This document shows positions 52,601 through 59,097 of a DNA stretch of 64,000 nucleotides, one piece after another. How positions within the stretch are numbered: the stretch's first letter is position 1; every line of letters starts with the position of its first letter. The position numbers and the translations under genes were made by a program. This DNA comes from Durusdinium trenchii. Taxonomy: Eukaryota > Sar > Dinophyceae > Suessiales > Symbiodiniaceae. The stretch covers positions 872,082-936,081 of the forward strand of contig CAXAMN010026805.1 in assembly GCA_963970005.1 (NCBI GenBank). Reading direction: 5' to 3'. The notes beneath the pieces were generated by a model. That model was not told the DNA's origin and did no database searches. It saw only the letters and a program-made list of their open reading frames with translations.

Positions 52601-54490
52601 TTGCAGTGCAAGGAGCCCGGAGGCTTGCCCAGCTTGGGGGAAAAGCAGAGCGACCTCTTGCCACATGGGTTTTGTCGCCGAAGCAAATGAATTGGGGGTG
52701 AATGAACACCCGACTTGGACTTCTTGTTTTGTAAGACGTGACTTCACTAGTCGGTCCGCAGATCGATATCGATGCGCCTGCGACTCGGCTACAGGTGCTG
52801 AACTTGAGATGGAATCAAGTGGTTTACGTCGAGGAGGACGGTTTACGCGGTGAGGGTTACGATCGAGATCGGAGCTCTTGAGGTTCCAATGGTTCACAGG
52901 AGTTTGAGCACAGAAAGTGAGGGAAAGACAGCAAAGGGACGTAAAGGATCGTAAAGGGACGTAAAGAGGAAAGAACTCGTTCCTGTGCCTAGTGTTGGAT
53001 GCATCGCGCAGCTGATTTTTCTGAAAGGCAACCCATCCTCTTCGGATAGTCTTGGGTCATGAGACCAGGCATTGTCCCCCATACGTTCGCCCCCAAATCA
53101 CACACCCAAATCACATTCATCTACCAGACCTTCCTTCTGCACCCATGTCGAGCTTCGTGGCTTTCCTCTCTGGCGCCGACCAGTATGGACGATGGGTCCC
53201 TGACGAGGAGGTCACGGCCAGCGCATACCTGGGCGGTTCGACGGTGGACTTCAGCCAGGCTTTGTTTGAGCACCCGGTGATCACCATCAGGAGCACCGCT
53301 TTTTGGGGCAGCGTCACATTGATTGTACCACCCAACGTGAAGGTGGAACAGGACGGTGCGGCCATTTTGGGCGGCTTCGGCGATGTGGGAGGTGTTTGGC
53401 AAAACACACTGAATGACCTTCCGCAGAATCTCCAGAATCCTCCAGCCGTGACCATCCGCGTGGTCGGCACCGCCCTGATGGGCACAGTGAAGGCGGTGGT
53501 GAATCCGCGAGCGGCTCCTGCACAACTGCTGAGCCATGATGAGGTTGTACGGATCTTGCGAGAGGTGCCAGCAGAGCCCTCCACTACCGTTCAGGACTTC
53601 ATGGGACAAGCACTACATGCACATGCACAAGCCCAAGCACAAGCCCAGCAAGCGCGACAGGCTTCAGAGCAAGCCATGGCACAGGCACTTGCACACGCTA
53701 TGGGGGCTGCAGCTGGCGCAAATGCTGGCCTTCCTGTGTCGGGTGCACCAGGAGGCGTGCCCATGGCGCCTGTACCCGCTCCAATGGGTGCTGTACCCGG
53801 GCCAGACCCAAGGCAAGCATTGCTTCAAGGCCTTGTGACGGCACAGGCGCAGAGTGGTGACCCAAGAGCAGCACTGCTACAGCAAGTGCTGAATGCACAG
53901 ACGGCAACGCAAGCGCAAGCTCAACCAGTTCCACAGCAAGTAGCGCCAGCACAGGGGCATCCTGTTTCTGCAGGAGGAAACTTGCAAGGTATGGATTGAG
54001 CCTTCAGCGTGTGCTGACAGGCATGTTTGGTTTCACAAACTGTACTCCCAGTGCCGTGTTGCCAGAGTTGGCCAAGTGTGTAAACGCAACAGCCAGCAGT
54101 AGCGGCGCCTGCCGCCTGTGGGTTTGCATGTCCGTTTGTTTGCCATGCAATCTCAGGGAGCAGGATGCTTGTTGAGAAGGAGTTGCCTTTAGGTGTTCAT
54201 TATTCATTTGCGGCAGTGTATAGGTGGGACTTGTCCATGTCGAACAGAGACAAATCTCCGACTGCCAACGAGAACTGGAGAAAAGGAAGCGACGCGCAGC
54301 CAAGAACTGGGTCCTTGCTTCGCGGCTGAGCACCTCCTCCGCTTCGCGGTAACCAAGCATTGTAAGGCCCATGTCACCCTCTTTGTCGGTTCGCGCAGGA
54401 GCTACCCTGTTTGCAGCGGACCCGTATGTTGGACTTATCTCACAACAAGCTTCGTGTTGTGAAGCGCCCTTGGCAAGACTTGATGGGGCA
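34516..54490 (+). CDS. Multi-exon leucine-rich-repeat gene region
   Basis: About 28 short exons spread over 20 kb on the + strand each encode roughly one LRR of 22-26 residues with the consensus LxxLxLsxNxLxxLPxgxFxxLxxL. This is the typical type common in extracellular and receptor proteins, where each repeat adds one strand and turn to a curved solenoid that binds partners. Introns are about 150-1,000 bases. Some exons end AG-GC and others AG-GT. I cannot tell whether this is one gene or several in tandem, because no start codon, signal peptide or final stop can be fixed. A block at 42.3-46.5 kb has non-LRR exons. An intronless gene lies inside at 53.1-54.0 kb. Confidence 0.7.
34878..34962 (+). 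CDS. LRR exon 2
   Basis: It reads LGSLSLSGNHIKDLPPDVF then QPMKELKQ, a textbook LRR. The exon ends AAGCAG before GCACGG, so the donor is GC. Confidence 0.75.
35993..36090 (+). CDS. LRR exon 3
   Basis: It reads LGNLLTDLPPGIFKDLKSL then VRVDLSQN, spanning the end of one LRR and the start of the next. A GA microsatellite (35,930-35,950) lies in the preceding intron. Confidence 0.75.
36340..36412 (+). CDS. LRR exon 4
   Basis: It reads LPTGVFDSLLHLEHLELRDN then LLEANL. The motif LP-x-G-V-F-D-x-L-x-x-L matches the exon 3 type. Confidence 0.7.
37067..37124 (+). CDS. LRR exon 5
   Basis: Starts after GGCGCAG and reads AFHNLPALRNLSLQNNVLR. The exon is only about 58 bases. Confidence 0.7.
37192..37290 (+). 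CDS. LRR exon 6
   Basis: It reads VPVRSIDDRAFNDLRSLRHL then DLSKNQLVGILP. It lies only about 70 bases after exon 5, which would be an unusually short intron, so one of the two may be mis-bounded. Confidence 0.7.
37594..37660 (+). CDS. LRR exon 7
   Basis: It reads LSRLQNLDLSENHLRDVSPG after GCGTGAG. Confidence 0.7.
38147..38233 (+). CDS. LRR exon 8
   Basis: It reads GGFEALDLSGNHLMNLSGAG then LEELKNLQ and ends CTGCAG before GCGACC, again a GC donor. Confidence 0.75.
38371..38605. mobile_element. MITE-like element, copy 2
   Basis: The 5' end TTGGGTCTGTCCTATTACC and the reverse complement of the 3' end, TTGGGTCTATCCTGTTACC, form terminal inverted repeats. The next 70 bases match copy 1 at 28.3 kb (ACAGTCAGTAAACAATTATC onward). 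The rest is an expanded ATC/AAT triplet tract, which explains its greater length (235 against 112 bases). It lies in an LRR intron. Confidence 0.8.
38737..38826 (+). CDS. LRR exon 9
   Basis: After CCGCAG it reads LQALRLADLRLVSLPTSLPS then SLRSLD. The SLPxSLPSSLRSL form is a somewhat different LRR subtype from its neighbours. Confidence 0.65.
39294..39355 (+). CDS. LRR exon 10
   Basis: It reads ALEGLDHLEELHLQDNLLLR between CCAG and the donor CTCAG-GTGTGC. Confidence 0.75.
39532..39590 (+). CDS. LRR exon 11 (weak)
   Basis: It reads LRLPELRALNVSHLEERV. It lacks the conserved Asn (His instead), so the call is weaker. Confidence 0.5.
39849..39921 (+). CDS. LRR exon 12
   Basis: It reads GNLLTDFVPGAFQSLDKLDA after CTGCTCAG. 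It parallels exon 3 (GNLLTDLPPGIFKDLKSL), so the two are probably duplicates of one ancestral exon. Confidence 0.65.
40095..40160 (+). CDS. LRR exon 13
   Basis: It reads EETLDLSWNFLSNFTAGA, the first half of an LRR. Confidence 0.55.
40603..40688 (+). CDS. LRR exon 14
   Basis: It reads ASLQVLNLSFNLLGSLPPSA then FAQNGK, one complete LRR. Confidence 0.75.
40945..41012 (+). CDS. LRR exon 15 (weak)
   Basis: It reads SNLSDVSEGFVNLTSLK, compatible with the second half of an LRR. Confidence 0.45.
41126..41165 (+). repeat. TA then TC microsatellite
   Basis: A TA run followed directly by a TC run of about 25 bases. It is intronic. Confidence 0.9.
41246..41318 (+). CDS. LRR exon 16
   Basis: After GGGCAG it reads DLDLARNRLAELPLSAFDAF then GEL, one near-perfect LRR. 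Confidence 0.75.
41452..41512 (+). CDS. LRR exon 17
   Basis: It reads EGIPIRSIDQRWLMELRT. It closely parallels exon 6 (VPVRSIDDRAFNDLRSL), suggesting exon duplication. Confidence 0.5.
42360..42525 (+). CDS. Possible non-LRR exon
   Basis: The frame reads TSVSRRIPTPISAQEIAIHH then APEETANVMVRPEVRSLQ in GC-rich DNA. It could be a linker between two LRR blocks or an exon of another gene. The family is unknown. Confidence 0.35.
42985..43108 (+). CDS. Possible non-LRR exon
   Basis: The frame reads FAVVFLSPRGISVRSVDFVA then PGEAVVEATSSWSIVR. Alternating hydrophobic residues suggest beta strands. The family is unknown. Confidence 0.4.
43148..43228 (+). repeat. Dispersed ACTAG/GACGCTACGAACGG repeat, copy 2
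   Basis: It contains CTACTAGCAAGGACGCTACG and AACGGGGCGCCGGCATTTCT then AGGAGCAAGAA and CACTAGTAGCAAGAA. The first half matches the copy at 5.4 kb with a few substitutions. Confidence 0.7.
43799..43935 (+). CDS. Possible non-LRR exon
   Basis: The frame reads SQEFMVLVRPDGRGTFTTYV then VVRVYEDRFAQWAQDG. It has a convincing beta-rich composition. The family is unknown. Confidence 0.4.
43958..44625 (+). repeat. Degenerate tandem module flanking the assembly gap
   Basis: The string ACGAAAGGT plus a few bases plus GAGGGGATA (or TAGGGGATA) occurs at about 43,958, 44,340 and 44,590. The string GTCTTCGTG-x-GCCTCT-x-ATG-x-TTTCAGGATAGTT occurs at about 44,262 and 44,427. The two form a unit of about 150-190 bases repeated two to three times. 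Within it, C homopolymers alternate with TTTCTCAATACAGA/TTTTTCAATACAG, forming a shorter tandem array that runs into the gap. Confidence 0.75.
44141..44240. other. Assembly gap (100 N)
   Basis: Exactly 100 N, flanked on both sides by C homopolymers of 12 or more bases. True length is unknown. Frames running through it are meaningless. Confidence 0.99.
45243..45470 (+). CDS. Possible non-LRR exon
   Basis: The frame reads FKRGMPLLPAFPSEAAVTEI, then DAGEPYGLRRWLRYEPNSQK and FHLSSYLQVFLARLGYQVD. Composition is convincing over about 70 residues and better than in the competing frames. No family is recognised. Confidence 0.4.
45935..46068 (+). CDS. Possible non-LRR exon
   Basis: The frame reads GQTLVPYQCVVRRDQWELLR then ERFLSAYALQKTAYRRANGG, a helix-rich segment. 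It is probably spliced to the next exon-like segment at 46.28 kb. The family is unknown. Confidence 0.4.
46275..46515 (+). CDS. Possible non-LRR exon
   Basis: The frame reads VTVNCKKLSGMHEEVVPKFV, then VLPRDEHLQERLEKAMEPRL and VVRKTFFDLEVPLSPADGMD. About 75 well-composed residues. The family is not recognised. Confidence 0.45.
47750..47852 (+). CDS. LRR exon 18
   Basis: After GTCTCAG it reads SLDLSQNHLECLEGIFPLEH then LLELNLSHNNLTA, nearly two LRRs in one exon. Confidence 0.75.
48008..48092 (+). CDS. LRR exon 19
   Basis: It reads SLRNLSTLESLDLSFNHLKS then LESGLSG, one LRR. Confidence 0.75.
48318..48402 (+). CDS. LRR exon 20
   Basis: It reads PRFQGLAGLEVLSVSHTGLT then DLS, one LRR with Thr in place of the conserved Asn. 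Confidence 0.65.
49215..49272 (+). CDS. LRR exon 21 (weak)
   Basis: It reads SGNHFAELELDTFQTCLG, which fits the second half of an LRR. Another frame is open here. Confidence 0.4.
50427..50480 (+). CDS. LRR exon 22
   Basis: After TTCCAG it reads DSSNLKFLFLSDNLIEV, the first part of an LRR. Confidence 0.65.
50725..50841 (+). CDS. LRR exon 23
   Basis: After TCCTCAG it reads VLPKLRGWNLKVLDLARNRL then SNVSGLDGAVIEELHLEE. It covers one and a half repeats. Confidence 0.7.
51233..51262 (+). repeat. TCC microsatellite
   Basis: About ten TCC/TTC units. Confidence 0.9.
51408..51497 (+). CDS. LRR exon 24
   Basis: It reads NRLRSLEMSGEFWTQLEQLD then LSENQLVEIQ and ends ATCCAG-GTCCCA, a GT donor. Confidence 0.7.
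51785..51880 (+). CDS. LRR exon 25
   Basis: It reads LPASKDGFFKHLTELKILRL then SWNRLPG, one LRR. Confidence 0.7.
52500..52606 (+). CDS. LRR exon 26
   Basis: The segment around CCGTCCAG (52,552-52,559) leads into HVLELAGNQFDAIP, the consensus half of an LRR. The upstream part (LPVPQLQQRAVQ) may belong to the same exon. Confidence 0.5.
52789..52853 (+). CDS. LRR exon 27
   Basis: It reads LQVLNLRWNQVVYVEEDGL, one LRR core. Confidence 0.6.
53145..53999 (+). CDS. LiaF/DUF2154-like domain protein, intronless
   Basis: An uninterrupted 284-codon gene from the first ATG in frame to TGA. Residues about 20-127 form a repeat of short beta strands with YLGGSTVDFSQA, STAFWGSVTLIVPPNVKVEQ, AILGGFGDV and VGTALMGTVKAVVNP. 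This is the pattern (lGg-x-x-D-x-x-x-A, then fGgvxixVPxxxxV, then lGgf) of the C-terminal domain of bacterial LiaF and related cell-wall-stress proteins. In bacteria that domain is tied to membrane stress sensing. Its role in an alga is unknown. Residues about 135-284 are low-complexity Ala/Gln/Pro with a His-Ala/Gln-Ala run. There is no signal peptide or membrane helix. It lies between LRR exons 27 and 28 on the same strand, so it sits in an intron or between two LRR genes. Lack of introns suggests bacterial transfer or retroposition. Confidence 0.75.
   Translation: MSSFVAFLSGADQYGRWVPDEEVTASAYLGGSTVDFSQALFEHPVITIRSTAFWGSVTLIVPPNVKVEQDGAAILGGFGDVGGVWQNTLNDLPQNLQNPPAVTIRVVGTALMGTVKAVVNPRAAPAQLLSHDEVVRILREVPAEPSTTVQDFMGQALHAHAQAQAQAQQARQASEQAMAQALAHAMGAAAGANAGLPVSGAPGGVPMAPVPAPMGAVPGPDPRQALLQGLVTAQAQSGDPRAALLQQVLNAQTATQAQAQPVPQQVAPAQGHPVSAGGNLQGMD
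54399..54476 (+). CDS. LRR exon 28
   Basis: After TCGCGCAG it reads ELPCLQRTRMLDLSHNKLRV then VKRP. It is the last LRR seen. It lies downstream of the LiaF-like gene and about 350 bases upstream of the retroelement. Confidence 0.65.
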
Positions 54491-54823
54491 AGCGACAGAC
54501 GTGTGCGTGCGAAAAAACCCAAGGATCCCGGTGCCTTTGGTTCAGGCAGCTCAGGTCATTTCGCAAAGATTCACGTCTCTTAAGCGGTGGGATGGGATGA
54601 TGGTCATCATGACCACGCAGTGCCTGTTGTGCACAATTGCCCTGCACACCACTCCTGCATATGTTGAATAAGTAAATCAATGTTAAATAACATTTGCACT
54701 ACCAGTGAGCTGAAGAAGCAAAGTTCACTCATGAGACTGCGGGAATGCTTCATATATTTATAAAACTGTGTCGAGCTTTGGGCAGGTTTGGGTGCACAGT
54801 CTTCATTACATTTGGTACACTGT

Positions 54824-54838
54824 CCATTTTGGCTCAAG
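54824..54838 (+). other. Relict dinoflagellate spliced-leader sequence
   Basis: CCATTTTGGCTCAAG is identical to the last 15 bases of the 22-base dinoflagellate trans-spliced leader. A genomic copy in front of an ORF is the expected scar of a trans-spliced mRNA that was reverse-transcribed and reinserted. It lies 56 bases before the ATG of the first element ORF. It also forms part of an inverted repeat (54,819-54,856: CACTGTCC, TTTTGGCT, then AGCCAAAA and GGGACAGTG), so chance overlap with a hairpin must be considered. Confidence 0.65.
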
Positions 54839-54894
54839 CCAAAAGTGGGACAGTGGAGTTTCTGTTCTGCTAATTTTTGCGGTGTGTGCTGTGG

Positions 54895-55731
54895 ATGACT
54901 TCACAGCCTATCGTCGGTGTGCATGTCGCCATGTTCACGGCTGCTGAGGTGCTTTCGTCCGCCGCGTTCATCGAGTTCCGTCGCCAGGTCGATGCCCTTT
55001 TGGCCCGGGGGGACCGGGCAGGCGCGATGCGGCTTTGGAGCTCGGTGGTTCTCTTCGAGCACATGCCTCCGTCTTCACGCCCGGGGGACGGGCCAGCTGG
55101 TTTCCCCCCTATGCGGATCTCAGTGTGTCCTAAGAGTGCCTGCCCACGGTGCGATCAGGGGCGAGGGGGCTATGTTTTCCCGTGGGTCGGGATTTGGAGC
55201 CGGCGCGGGACGATCGTGCCATCCGGGTTCACTCCTCAGCAGGCCTGGGATAGGCATGCTCGGTTGGACGCCAACATGGACCTCCTCTTGTTGCAGCCCT
55301 ACCGTACCCCGTACTCTGCCGAAAATTTTGTGCCCTCCTATCTGTGGGAGTTCCAGCAGAAGGTTCCTGGGGATTTTGACCTCTTGCCCCTGCAAACATT
55401 TCAATCTGAAGTTCTCTATTATATGCGACACTGGATCATGGGATCACCACATGGGTGGTGGTCCAACCCCTTGCGTGCCCCACTGCCAGATCTTGAGCAT
55501 CTGCCGCGCCACCTGGAAGCTCTTCACCCGAAGATTCGTGCCCATCGAGCCCTTCGTGGATGGTTGGGGTCCTCAATCAACGGAGAGTCGGAGTTTCCTC
55601 CAGCGTGTTGCGGCTGTGCTTATCGGCAGTGCCTTGGTTGTATCAAAGGAGTGTGTTCCGCCTGTTTCCCAGTGCTCCAAATCTGTCCGGTCTGCCGCGA
55701 ACTTTCGTCGTCTGATGACGATAGTGGGTAG
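54895..55731 (+). CDS. Element ORF1, Cys-rich protein
   Basis: An uninterrupted 278-residue ORF from ATG 54,895 (a second ATG lies at 54,931) to TAG. There is a small Cys set near the middle (CPKSACPRC) and a dense cluster at the C-terminus (CCGCAYRQCLGC, then CSACFPVLQICPVC) with four C-x2-C pairs. This suggests a treble-clef or RING-like zinc-binding module. The tail is acidic (SSSDDDSG). The middle is rich in Trp, Tyr and Leu and shows no known domain. It lies 20 bases before the recombinase ORF and one frame behind it. A role in nucleic-acid or protein binding for the element is inferred. It could also be a cargo gene. Confidence 0.6.
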   Translation: MTSQPIVGVHVAMFTAAEVLSSAAFIEFRRQVDALLARGDRAGAMRLWSSVVLFEHMPPSSRPGDGPAGFPPMRISVCPKSACPRCDQGRGGYVFPWVGIWSRRGTIVPSGFTPQQAWDRHARLDANMDLLLLQPYRTPYSAENFVPSYLWEFQQKVPGDFDLLPLQTFQSEVLYYMRHWIMGSPHGWWSNPLRAPLPDLEHLPRHLEALHPKIRAHRALRGWLGSSINGESEFPPACCGCAYRQCLGCIKGVCSACFPVLQICPVCRELSSSDDDSG

Positions 55732-55750
55732 TTCAGCGGGTGCGCAAGCC

Positions 55751-58676
55751 ATGGTGTACCGTGCACAAGTCGCTGGAGCGGTGGACGCTCCGCCGGACGA
55801 ACCGGCTTCGTCCTCTGGTTGGCGAGCCGAAGACAGCCTTGCTAGGGTGGCAGGGGCCCGTGCCATCACATGGCGCCGGGAACGGGGCTATGAGAAAGAT
55901 GAGGACTTCGCCTTTGCCTTCTCTACCTGGGAGGAAGCTGTGGCCGTGGGAGGCCATTTCTTGGCGGACGCTTGGCTAGCAGTCCGGGTTGCCCAGCAGG
56001 ATGAACTTCTCCCGGCGGCGGCGCGCTTGCTTGAGGGGGGTCCCCTGCTGCCGGATACACGTCCTCCACTGGTTCGCAAGCGGAAGGAAGTTCCACTTGA
56101 GGCGGGGGTACGCCTTCATGAGCGGGTGCAGGATCAGCCCGAGTCCATACAGCGCCAAGTGTTGGCCCTGCAGAAGGTGTTCCTGACCGTGGGGGCGTTG
56201 AAGCCGGTAGGCCTATTGACTGAGGCCCTGAAGCGGGATTGGCAGGCCTCCGTCCTTCGCTTGGCCCAGACCAAAGTGGCGGAGTCTGAGTCGGTGACGA
56301 TTCAGAATGCTCTCCGCACCTATGGGGAGCTCCACGCCTTTTTGCTCCACCGCGGGAGGTCGTTCCCTCCGGACTTTGTGGACATGGACAACTTCCTGCA
56401 TCAGGGGACGATGGCCCCTACCCGCGCGCTCAATGCGCTTCGTTGGCTGTGCAAGCATTCTGGAGCTCCTTGGGAAGTGGCCCGGCTTCGTATCTCTCCG
56501 GAGCCGAAGAAGAAGGCCACTTCTACGAAGAGCCAAGCCCTTGTTGTGGAGCCTGGCATGCTGCAGCTGTTGGAGGAACGCATTGAGAGCATGTGCCGTG
56601 GGGGGGGGCCCGCGTTGGACATGTCTTCTCGGCTCTTGGCTGGTGGCTACGGGTTGCTTGCGATACCAGCATCTTCGCCGCTCAACCGTTCGTCGCATCA
56701 GCCCACTCGTGTTCCACGGCCACTGTCGCAAAGGCAAGCAGCGTCATGCTCGTGGCGGCTTTGATTGGTGTGCTCCAGCCGAGTTTGCCTCCACCTTCAA
56801 CTGGACTGTGGAGTGGCTCAAAGCCTGGAAGGCTCTCTCTCCGGTGGCCCAGAAGAGTGCAGGGATCTGCTTTGACGGGCGTGGGACGCCTTGGAACATC
56901 GCTGAGGTTCAGCACCTATGCCAGTCGATCTTTGCCGAGTTCCTGGACAATACAGAGCAGTTGACCACCTACTCTTGGCGACGAATGCTTCCCACAGTGG
57001 GCCATATTCTGAATTTGTCGTCGTCTGATCTTTGCTCCCTCGGCGATTGGCAGGACAAATCCAAAGAGCCGGCTGAAGCAGGGATGGCATTGCACTATTC
57101 GTCAGCTCGGTATGCCCAGTCCCTTCGCAACAAGATCCTGGCCACTTCAGTGGCCCACAGCTGTGAGGGTCACAGCTTTTGGGAGGAGGTGCTTCCTGCC
57201 GATTTGGATGGTTTCCGCGAAGTGGCCAAAGACGCGCTTGCCATGGCCATCGCGAAGGACAAGGAGACGAGGTATGCGGCTCAGCCAACCAAGGAGTCGC
57301 TGAAGACGCACCTCCAATTCTCCAGGGCCCGAGTCGCTAAGGCAGCGGCCAACAAAATCCGAGGAAGCACCTCGCGCCAGACAGTATCCATGCCGGATGC
57401 CATCCGAGGCCGCGTGCTGACGGCTTTCTTGAAGAATGGGCGTCGCCTTTGCGGGGCTTTCCAGATGCCCGAGGGGTGCGCAGAAGGAGAGGAGGTTTGC
57501 GGGAACGCTCACCTCTGCGCTGTTCTTTTGGCCCGGGGGCGGGCTTGTGGCGGGAGCCACGGTGCATTTATTTGCACCGAAAAGAAGTACTTGGCGGCCG
57601 AGACGCCAGTTCCAGTTCGTGCGGCGGCGGCGTCAGCTTCTTCTACTACGTCCTCAAAGGCCAAACCCTCCTCTCGAGCCAAACGCCGGCGAGCGGAATC
57701 GCCCCAGCCAAGTGCTCGGCCTGATGCAGCAGAGGCCCTCTCTCCAAGGCCCAAGACGCCTCCGAAGGCACCTCCATCCAAGGCGGTTCCGCCCAAGTTG
57801 ATTGCAACGTCGGCCAAGAAGACGCCGCGAGGTCCGCGGGATCCCTCGCCTCCACCGCTGGCCAGAACGCCTCCTTGGCGACAGTCTTCAGACCCAGCAC
57901 CGAGCACCCTGCCTATTCCAGCAGTGTCGCCAGGACCTCAGCAATCTCACTGGGACCGGTTGGCCACCTCAGAAGGGCGTGACACTCTCGCCCCAACCCT
58001 GATCATGACGACTCGGTCAGGTGGCCAGCTGTGGCTCTCCGGTATTCCGATCGCTGAGACAGTGCAACATTTCCCGAAGGCTCACCTCCAGATCGCTTGT
58101 CTACCACAATACCCCGAGGGTCGGGGGGGCGTGTCGTTGCCGGAGGCATGCGTCATGAAGGTGCAGATGGGCAGCAAGCGCATGGATCAGGAGTTCAAAG
58201 CGGCATGGCCTCTCATCCACCAGAGCCTTCATTGTGGTGATTCAGTGCTTGTGCATTGTATGGCGGGCAAGCATCGGGCTCCTGCCTGCACAGCCCTCAT
58301 CTATGCGCTCATGATGGGCACCTCCGTGGATGAAGCAGCCGAGAAGATCACCAAGATGCGGCCTTGTGTGGAGTTCCACAAGTTCTGCAGGGATCGCACG
58401 GCGGCACAGTGGCTTTATACGACGAGGCGCACTCTGTCGTTGCCACCCGTACACCCAAAGCCTGCTGGATATCTTGCTTCTGAACGTTCCAACATCCACC
58501 TGTGCACGGAGGGCCGCATCGCTCTGTGCCACTTCAAGCAAGGCGAAGCTCGAGTTCAGCAACGGCTCAAAGACGCCCACTTCTGCAGCAGCTTCGTGGA
58601 AGCAAGTACGTTTGCCCGTCCGGTGTGCGGACCTTGCTGGAGCAAAGCCCCAGCTTCCTGGCAAGCGCGACACTGA
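55751..58676 (+). CDS. Tyrosine recombinase with CCCH finger and phosphatase-like domain (frameshifted)
   Basis: The protein starts at ATG 55,751 and would be about 970 residues if the +1 shift in the G9 tract (56,600-56,608) is allowed for. Residues 1-280 include a helical SAM-like core-binding domain (YGELHAFLLHRGRSF onward). The catalytic domain follows: the box I Arg is in GCLRYQHL (56,661-56,663), a Lys in CRKGK, the box II Arg in YSWRR (56,979-56,981; the usual His is Tyr), Trp in GDWQD and the Tyr nucleophile in HYSSARY (57,096-57,113). Next is a CCCH finger (57,450-57,575; C-x8-C-x6-C-x3-H), then a Pro/Ser/Lys-rich linker. Last is a dual-specificity-phosphatase-like domain with VHCMAGKHR (Cys-x5-Arg). 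The recombinase would cut and join the circular or linear DNA copy during integration. The phosphatase substrate is unknown. Confidence 0.8.
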
Positions 58677-59097
58677 GCTGCTGAGCAGCCGTCCAGCCTA
58701 GTGATCGCCGGACGGTTGCGCCCCATAAGAGCAGGCGGCCTCCGTAGATGCCCCTTTTTGTAGACTACGTCACGGGTAGACTACCGAGGCGACCGGAGAG
58801 CGCGCCACCAGCGGAAAGAAACCTGAGTGTCAGTGACTCTTCTGCTGTGCAGTTTGTCATTTGGGGGGTCATCCCCAAGTCAGCAGGAGTGCTGTGTGGC
58901 CCGGAGGTTCCAGGCCTTTGACACTAGAGCGTAACGGCGACGCAGCGTCCATGTTTTGAGCCTCATTTTCGTTCATGTGCACCTAGGATCTCCGCCTCGC
59001 CAGCTCCTTTTGGCCGTCAGAGGCGAGGTGGGTCCTCGTGGTACCACTTTGTGAGGTGGGTCCTCACTTTCCGTAGGGAGGGTCCCTGTGTCCCCAC
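58677..59097 (+). other. Non-coding spacer between recombinase and Gag-like ORFs
   Basis: 421 bases with no ORF. It has paired short direct repeats: GTAGACTAC at 58,760 and 58,776, and GAGGTGGGTCCTC at 59,025 and 59,053. It has two small hairpins: 58,689-58,715 (CCGTCC/GGACGG) and 58,861-58,878 (TTGGGG/CCCCAA). Such a spacer may hold a processing, priming or promoter site for the downstream ORFs. That is inference. Confidence 0.6.

Noticed and set aside
54917..55750. Upstream extension of the recombinase frame over ORF1
   Set aside because: The frame is open by chance. ORF1 has the better protein and its own ATG, and the recombinase has an ATG at 55,751.
57509..57907. 132-codon - strand frame under the recombinase linker
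   Set aside because: It is Ala/Gly-rich and antisense to the Pro/Ser-rich linker.
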